Of a stretch of 64,000 nt of DNA, positions 60,642-64,000 are shown in pieces. Each line of letters begins with the position of its first letter. Position 1 is the first letter of the stretch. The stretch is taken from the NCBI GenBank assembly GCA_050747745.1, contig JBOGKM010000048.1, positions 15,207-79,206 on the forward strand, given 5' to 3'. The DNA is from SCQP01 sp050747745. GTDB taxonomy: Bacteria; Acidobacteriota; Terriglobia; Terriglobales; SCQP01. Made by a program: the position numbers and the translations under genes. The notes under the pieces are model-generated. The model did not search any database. It saw nothing but the letters and a program-made list of their open reading frames with translations, and was not told the origin of the DNA.

Positions 60642-62224
60642 GCGGCACTGCAGAGGACAGCGCAAACAGCGGCGAAAGCCTCAGCCCCCTATTTCACGAT
60701 TACCTGTTCGACTTCACGCAGGTGGCGCCGTTTTATCCGGCGGGTGCGCCCTTCGAGCTGGAGCGGCTCGCCGCCCGGGCGGCCGCACTCGACTATCCTG
60801 CCGAACGGCGGGCCGCGATGGCCGCGGAGCTGGCGCGGCAGAATCCGGGCAACACGGTCGAAGCGGGGCGTTTCGATGAACCGGGCACGGCGGCGATCCT
60901 CACGGGTCAGCAGGCAGGTCTGCTGGGCGGGCCGCTGCTGGGCGTATTCAAGGCGATGACGGCGGTACTGATTGCCGAGCGGCTGCGCGCGCGCGGGACG
61001 GCCGCAGTACCGATTTTCTGGATGGCGACGCAGGATCATGATCTGGTCGAAGTGAACCAGGCGTGGGTTCCGGACGGCAACGACGAGCTGCACCGGCTGA
61101 GCGCCGATTTCAATGGCTCCGCCGCTGCCGGCCATGCCATCGGCAGCCTGCGGTTGAATGACACCATCCGCCATGCGCTGGAGGAAGCCGAGCGAAGTTG
61201 TGAGGGCGATTGGTCGGCGGTGCGGGCCGCGTACCAGCCGGGCGCGACGCTGGCGGAAGCCTTCGGGGGGCTGCTGCGTCGCTGGTTCGCCCCCTGGGGC
61301 CTGCTGGTGTTCGATCCGCGCTGCGCCACCGCGGCGGGGCTGTGGCAGCCGTACTACGTCGCCGCCTTCGACCGCCAGGCGGAGCTGGCTGGGCTGCTGG
61401 GCGAGCGGGGGGCTGGGCTTGCCGCGTCGGGCTATCACGTGCAGGTGGAGCAGACCGGCGCCGCGAGCATGCTGTTCCTGGAAGAGCCGGAGGGGCGGCG
61501 CGGGCTGCGGCGCGGCGAACATGGCTGGCTCATCGGCGAGACGCCGGTGGAAGCCGCGGCGCTGCGGGCGCGGGTGGCGGGGGATGCGGTGCATGTGTCC
61601 GCCGCCGCCCTGCTGCGCCCCGTGCTGCAGGACGTCGCCTTTCCCACCGTCGCGCAAGTCACGGGACCGGCTGAAATCGCTTACCTGGCGCAATCGGCGG
61701 TGCTGTACCAGGCACTGGGGGTGAGCCAGCCGGTGGCGTGGCCGCGCGCGCGGGCGACGCTGGTGGATGCGAAAGCGCAGCGGCTGCTGCAGAAGTACGG
61801 CATCACGCTGACGGAGCTGCGCGAGGCTGGGGCGGGCGAACTGCTCGCCCGGCGGGCGCTGCCGGCGGGCATTCGCGAGCACGCGGCGGCGCTGCGGGCG
61901 CAGACGGAATCGGGCCTGCAGGCGCTGGGCGCCGAGCTGCAGCAACTGGATCCGACCCTGGTCGACGCCGTGCAGGGCGCGGGACAGAAGATCGAGCATC
62001 AACTGCAGCAGTTGGAGACGCGGGTGGTGCGCAGCCTGGCGCGGCGCAGCGGCGAGCTGGGCGCGCAGGCGCGTCATCTCGACGCCTGGCTGGTGCCCGA
62101 GGGCCAGCCGCAGGAACGCGTGCTATCTGCCGCCGCCGTGATCGCGCGCAACCCGGCGCTGCTGGAAAGGCTGTACGGGGCGCTGGATCCCGACGCGCGC
62201 GCGCACCAGCAGATTCAGCTCTGA
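60638..62224 (+). CDS. bshC: Bacillithiol biosynthesis cysteine-adding enzyme BshC
   Basis: The 528-residue protein matches BshC along its length: TGQQAGLLGGPLLGVFKAMT, PIFWMATQDHDLVEVNQAWV, a Rossmann-like core and a C-terminal coiled coil (QLDPTLVDAVQGAGQKIEHQ then LQQLETRVV). BshC adds cysteine to GlcN-malate as the last step of bacillithiol synthesis. The GTG overlaps the dapA-like stop. bshA and bshB are not in the window. The end overlaps the DUF58 gene by 10 nt. Confidence 0.93.
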   Translation: MSGTAEDSANSGESLSPLFHDYLFDFTQVAPFYPAGAPFELERLAARAAALDYPAERRAAMAAELARQNPGNTVEAGRFDEPGTAAILTGQQAGLLGGPLLGVFKAMTAVLIAERLRARGTAAVPIFWMATQDHDLVEVNQAWVPDGNDELHRLSADFNGSAAAGHAIGSLRLNDTIRHALEEAERSCEGDWSAVRAAYQPGATLAEAFGGLLRRWFAPWGLLVFDPRCATAAGLWQPYYVAAFDRQAELAGLLGERGAGLAASGYHVQVEQTGAASMLFLEEPEGRRGLRRGEHGWLIGETPVEAAALRARVAGDAVHVSAAALLRPVLQDVAFPTVAQVTGPAEIAYLAQSAVLYQALGVSQPVAWPRARATLVDAKAQRLLQKYGITLTELREAGAGELLARRALPAGIREHAAALRAQTESGLQALGAELQQLDPTLVDAVQGAGQKIEHQLQQLETRVVRSLARRSGELGAQARHLDAWLVPEGQPQERVLSAAAVIARNPALLERLYGALDPDARAHQQIQL

Positions 62225-63603
62225 CCGTCGACGAGGAGCTCGAAGAGCCCCGCCGTGCCCTGAGCGGCGGGGGCGAGTGGGCGTTCGAGCTCGACCAGCG
62301 CGAGATACTCGAGCACCGCCCGCCGCTGCTGCCGCACGGGGGCCAGTGGCAGGAATAAACCGCAGCCGCCGGCGGTGGGATTTTCGCCGGCAAATTCGAG
62401 CGACAGCCGGTCGCCGTCCAGCGCCATGATCCAGCCGGCGCAGCGCGACAGCGCCGCTTCCGCGCGCGCCGGGTCCAGGTCCGGCGAGAGGGCCAGGCGC
62501 AGGCGCAGGCGCAGGCCGATTTGCTCGGCGGATTCTCGGACGTAGAGGGTGCCCGCACGCGCGCTGGCCTTCCAATTCACCTGGCGCGCGCTGTCGCCGG
62601 GCTGGTGCGGACGCAGCCGGTAGAGGTCCTCGCCGTCACCCCGCCGCGGCAGCTCGCGCTGGCGGCCCGCGCGCATTTGCTGCTCGCTCAGGGCCAGGCC
62701 GGGCAGCGGAGCCGGATAGACCAGCAATTCCGGCTCCCCGCGCTGCGAGCGGAAGCGGCGGCGCTTGCGCATCAGGCCGAAGGGAAAGCGGGTCGACAGC
62801 TCGAAGGCAGCGCTGCGGTAACGCCCGCGGCGAGGGAACGCCAGCTCGCTGGCGCTGGATGCACCCGCGCCGTGCGCCAGGTAGCCGAAATAGACCGGCC
62901 GCAGCCGGGCTGCGGGGATGCCGGGCCGGGCCAGCAGCGGCGGGGCGGAGGCGGAGAGCCTGAGCGAGTAAGCCGGCCAGAAGCTTTTGGCGTTGGTCAA
63001 CTGAAAGTGAACGCGCGCGGGCCGGCCTGCGAACACTTCCTCGGGCATCCGGAAGCTCAGCTCCATGCCGCTCAGGTTGAGGGCCGCACTAAGGCCGGAA
63101 ATGATCAGCGCCGCCACCAGCCCGCTGACCACCAGATACAGCAGATTGTTGCCGCTGGTGATGGCGGCGACCAGCAGGACCACCAGGGCGGTGAAAAAGG
63201 GCACGCCCGCGCCGGAAAACGTTTCCTCCCATTGCTCCTGCCAGCGTGCGAAGCGCCCGTGCTCTTCCGGCAGGGTGAGCATCAGGCCGGTGCCGAGCAG
63301 AGCGAGCACGCCCGCGGCGACGAACAGCAGCAGCCGGGGATACAGATGCAGCGTCCAGTGGGCCAGCCAGCCGCAGCCGAGCGCCAGCCCCAGCAGCAGT
63401 CCGGCGCCCAGGGATTGCCTCCAAGCCAGCCGGGTCTGGTGCTCGGCGGGGGTGGCGGGGCGGGGCGATCTGCGGCGCGGGGCTTCGTCCTCCCGCGCTC
63501 GGGCTCGGTCACGAACGTCAGCGCACGCTCCGTCGCCCTCGCTGCTTGCGTTCTCGCCGCGCTTGCTCGCCGCCGCTTCCAGAGATTCGGGACGGCCTTC
63601 CAT
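62215..63603 (-). CDS. DUF58 membrane-anchored protein
   Basis: The 462-residue protein has a charged N-terminal 65 residues, two pairs of helices (about 65-110 and 137-175), and the DUF58 motif RPHQPGDSARQVNWKASARA then GTLYVRESAEQ. DUF58 proteins usually accompany MoxR ATPases; no MoxR gene is in the window. The C-terminal third is vWA-like. It is convergent with bshC. Confidence 0.88.
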   Translation of the reverse strand: MEGRPESLEAAASKRGENASSEGDGACADVRDRARAREDEAPRRRSPRPATPAEHQTRLAWRQSLGAGLLLGLALGCGWLAHWTLHLYPRLLLFVAAGVLALLGTGLMLTLPEEHGRFARWQEQWEETFSGAGVPFFTALVVLLVAAITSGNNLLYLVVSGLVAALIISGLSAALNLSGMELSFRMPEEVFAGRPARVHFQLTNAKSFWPAYSLRLSASAPPLLARPGIPAARLRPVYFGYLAHGAGASSASELAFPRRGRYRSAAFELSTRFPFGLMRKRRRFRSQRGEPELLVYPAPLPGLALSEQQMRAGRQRELPRRGDGEDLYRLRPHQPGDSARQVNWKASARAGTLYVRESAEQIGLRLRLRLALSPDLDPARAEAALSRCAGWIMALDGDRLSLEFAGENPTAGGCGLFLPLAPVRQQRRAVLEYLALVELERPLAPAAQGTAGLFELLVDGQS

Positions 63604-63804
63604 GCTTCCATGTTAGCGGAGGCGCAGGGCCACCGAAGACGACAGGCGCGGCTCCGGGGACTCACCAAGGCCGACTGGGCTTCGTGTTCGCAAGCGCCGC
63701 TTCAACTTGCGGCGGATACCCAGGCTTCGCAAGCCTCCGTATAGCCGCCGTCAACCGCGGCTCGCTCAACGCCGGCGCGATGCCGAGCCCGTTTCAACAG
63801 CCTC

Positions 63805-64000
63805 CTAGTGCACTCCCACCTGCCCGCGCACCGGCTGGATCAGTTTTGCCGAGTTCCACCCGACGCCATCCTGGAATACGGTTTCGACATGCTCGATGTC
63901 GGAGATGCGGCGGTTGAGATTGCCCCGAACCACCACCAGGTCGGCTGCCTCTCCGTCCTGGATGGTGCCGATCGTATTGGCCATCTTCAGAAATTGGGCG
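63805..64000 (-). CDS. Amidohydrolase-family protein, C-terminal end, cut by window edge
   Basis: The last 64 codons before the TAG at 63805-63807 read QFLKMANTIGTIQDGEAADL, VVVRGNLNRRISDIEHVETV and FQDGVGWNSAKLIQPV. The phrase IGTIxxGxxADLVVxxGNP is typical of the end of imidazolonepropionase-like amidohydrolases, which re-form the small beta domain. The metal-binding core is outside the window. Confidence 0.8.
   Translation of the reverse strand, partial: AQFLKMANTIGTIQDGEAADLVVVRGNLNRRISDIEHVETVFQDGVGWNSAKLIQPVRGQVGVH

Noticed and set aside
63546..63917. 123-codon plus-strand frame between the DUF58 and amidohydrolase genes
   Set aside because: Overlaps the start of DUF58 and the end of the amidohydrolase, with shadow-like composition. 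The 63604-63804 gap holds nothing I recognise.

Overview
The window most likely comes from an Acidobacteriota chromosome. It is GC-rich throughout and carries several features characteristic of that phylum: an 810-residue ADOP-type orphan permease, a Ser/Thr kinase fused to a TolB/PD40 propeller, an OmpR-type winged helix fused to PD40 repeats, PEP-CTERM proteins, and bacillithiol synthesis (BshC). The phylum is inferred from gene content; no rRNA is present to confirm it.

Layout. 1-2.9 kb: the cut end of an S9 peptidase, several decayed fragments (kinase start, nucleotidyltransferase pair, VapB-like), and a DUF3311 + sodium:solute symporter pair. 3-8.6 kb: receptor kinase, PEP-CTERM metalloprotease-like protein, tRNA-Ile2(CAU), M20D amidohydrolase. 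8.7-15.1 kb: a proteostasis operon on the minus strand, tig-clpP-clpX-lon-engB, ending in a 34-codon Phd-antitoxin fragment. 15.2-22.2 kb: quinone reductase, then a metal block (csoR-copZ, FTR1 iron permease, Tat-exported phospholipase C, and mntH divergent from mntR). 22.2-34.8 kb: M61 peptidase, broken phzF, MarR-GNAT fusion, M20 peptidase, dienelactone hydrolase, FHA-GAF-SpoIIE phosphatase, two polytopic membrane proteins, ADOP permease. 34.9-42.2 kb: frameshifted PEP-CTERM gene, winged-helix/PD40 regulator, DUF481 protein, ene-reductase, cfa, ybhB-like gene. 42.2-50.1 kb: queG, gamma-carbonic anhydrase, and a tightly coupled hisS-membrane protein-aspS-mutL-unknown run. 50.1-54.9 kb: P1 peptidase, cold-shock protein, then blaI-blaR1 followed by HtrA. 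55-64 kb: an unrecognised 454-residue protein, an AttH/CrtC relic, an ABC exporter pair, an IS1380 relic, a dapA-like gene coupled to bshC, a DUF58 protein, and the end of an amidohydrolase.

Two themes recur. First, many genes have a TATAAT-like hexamer ending 6-8 nt before the start codon (STK, tig, mntH, marR-gnat, DUF4010, cfa, aspS, blaI, dapA-like and others). This is the geometry of leaderless transcripts, and in several cases an operator dyad lies in the promoter spacer or next to the hexamer. Second, about ten gene relics lie between intact genes, including three antitoxin or nucleotidyltransferase pieces without partners, so the intergenic space looks eroded.

I see no CRISPR array, prophage, intact insertion sequence, rRNA or clearly new multi-gene system. 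The best candidates for new biology are the leaderless promoter architecture, the twin-operator blaI-blaR1-htrA module, the 45-nt duplicated start-region element, and the unassigned 454-residue protein with dyads upstream of it.
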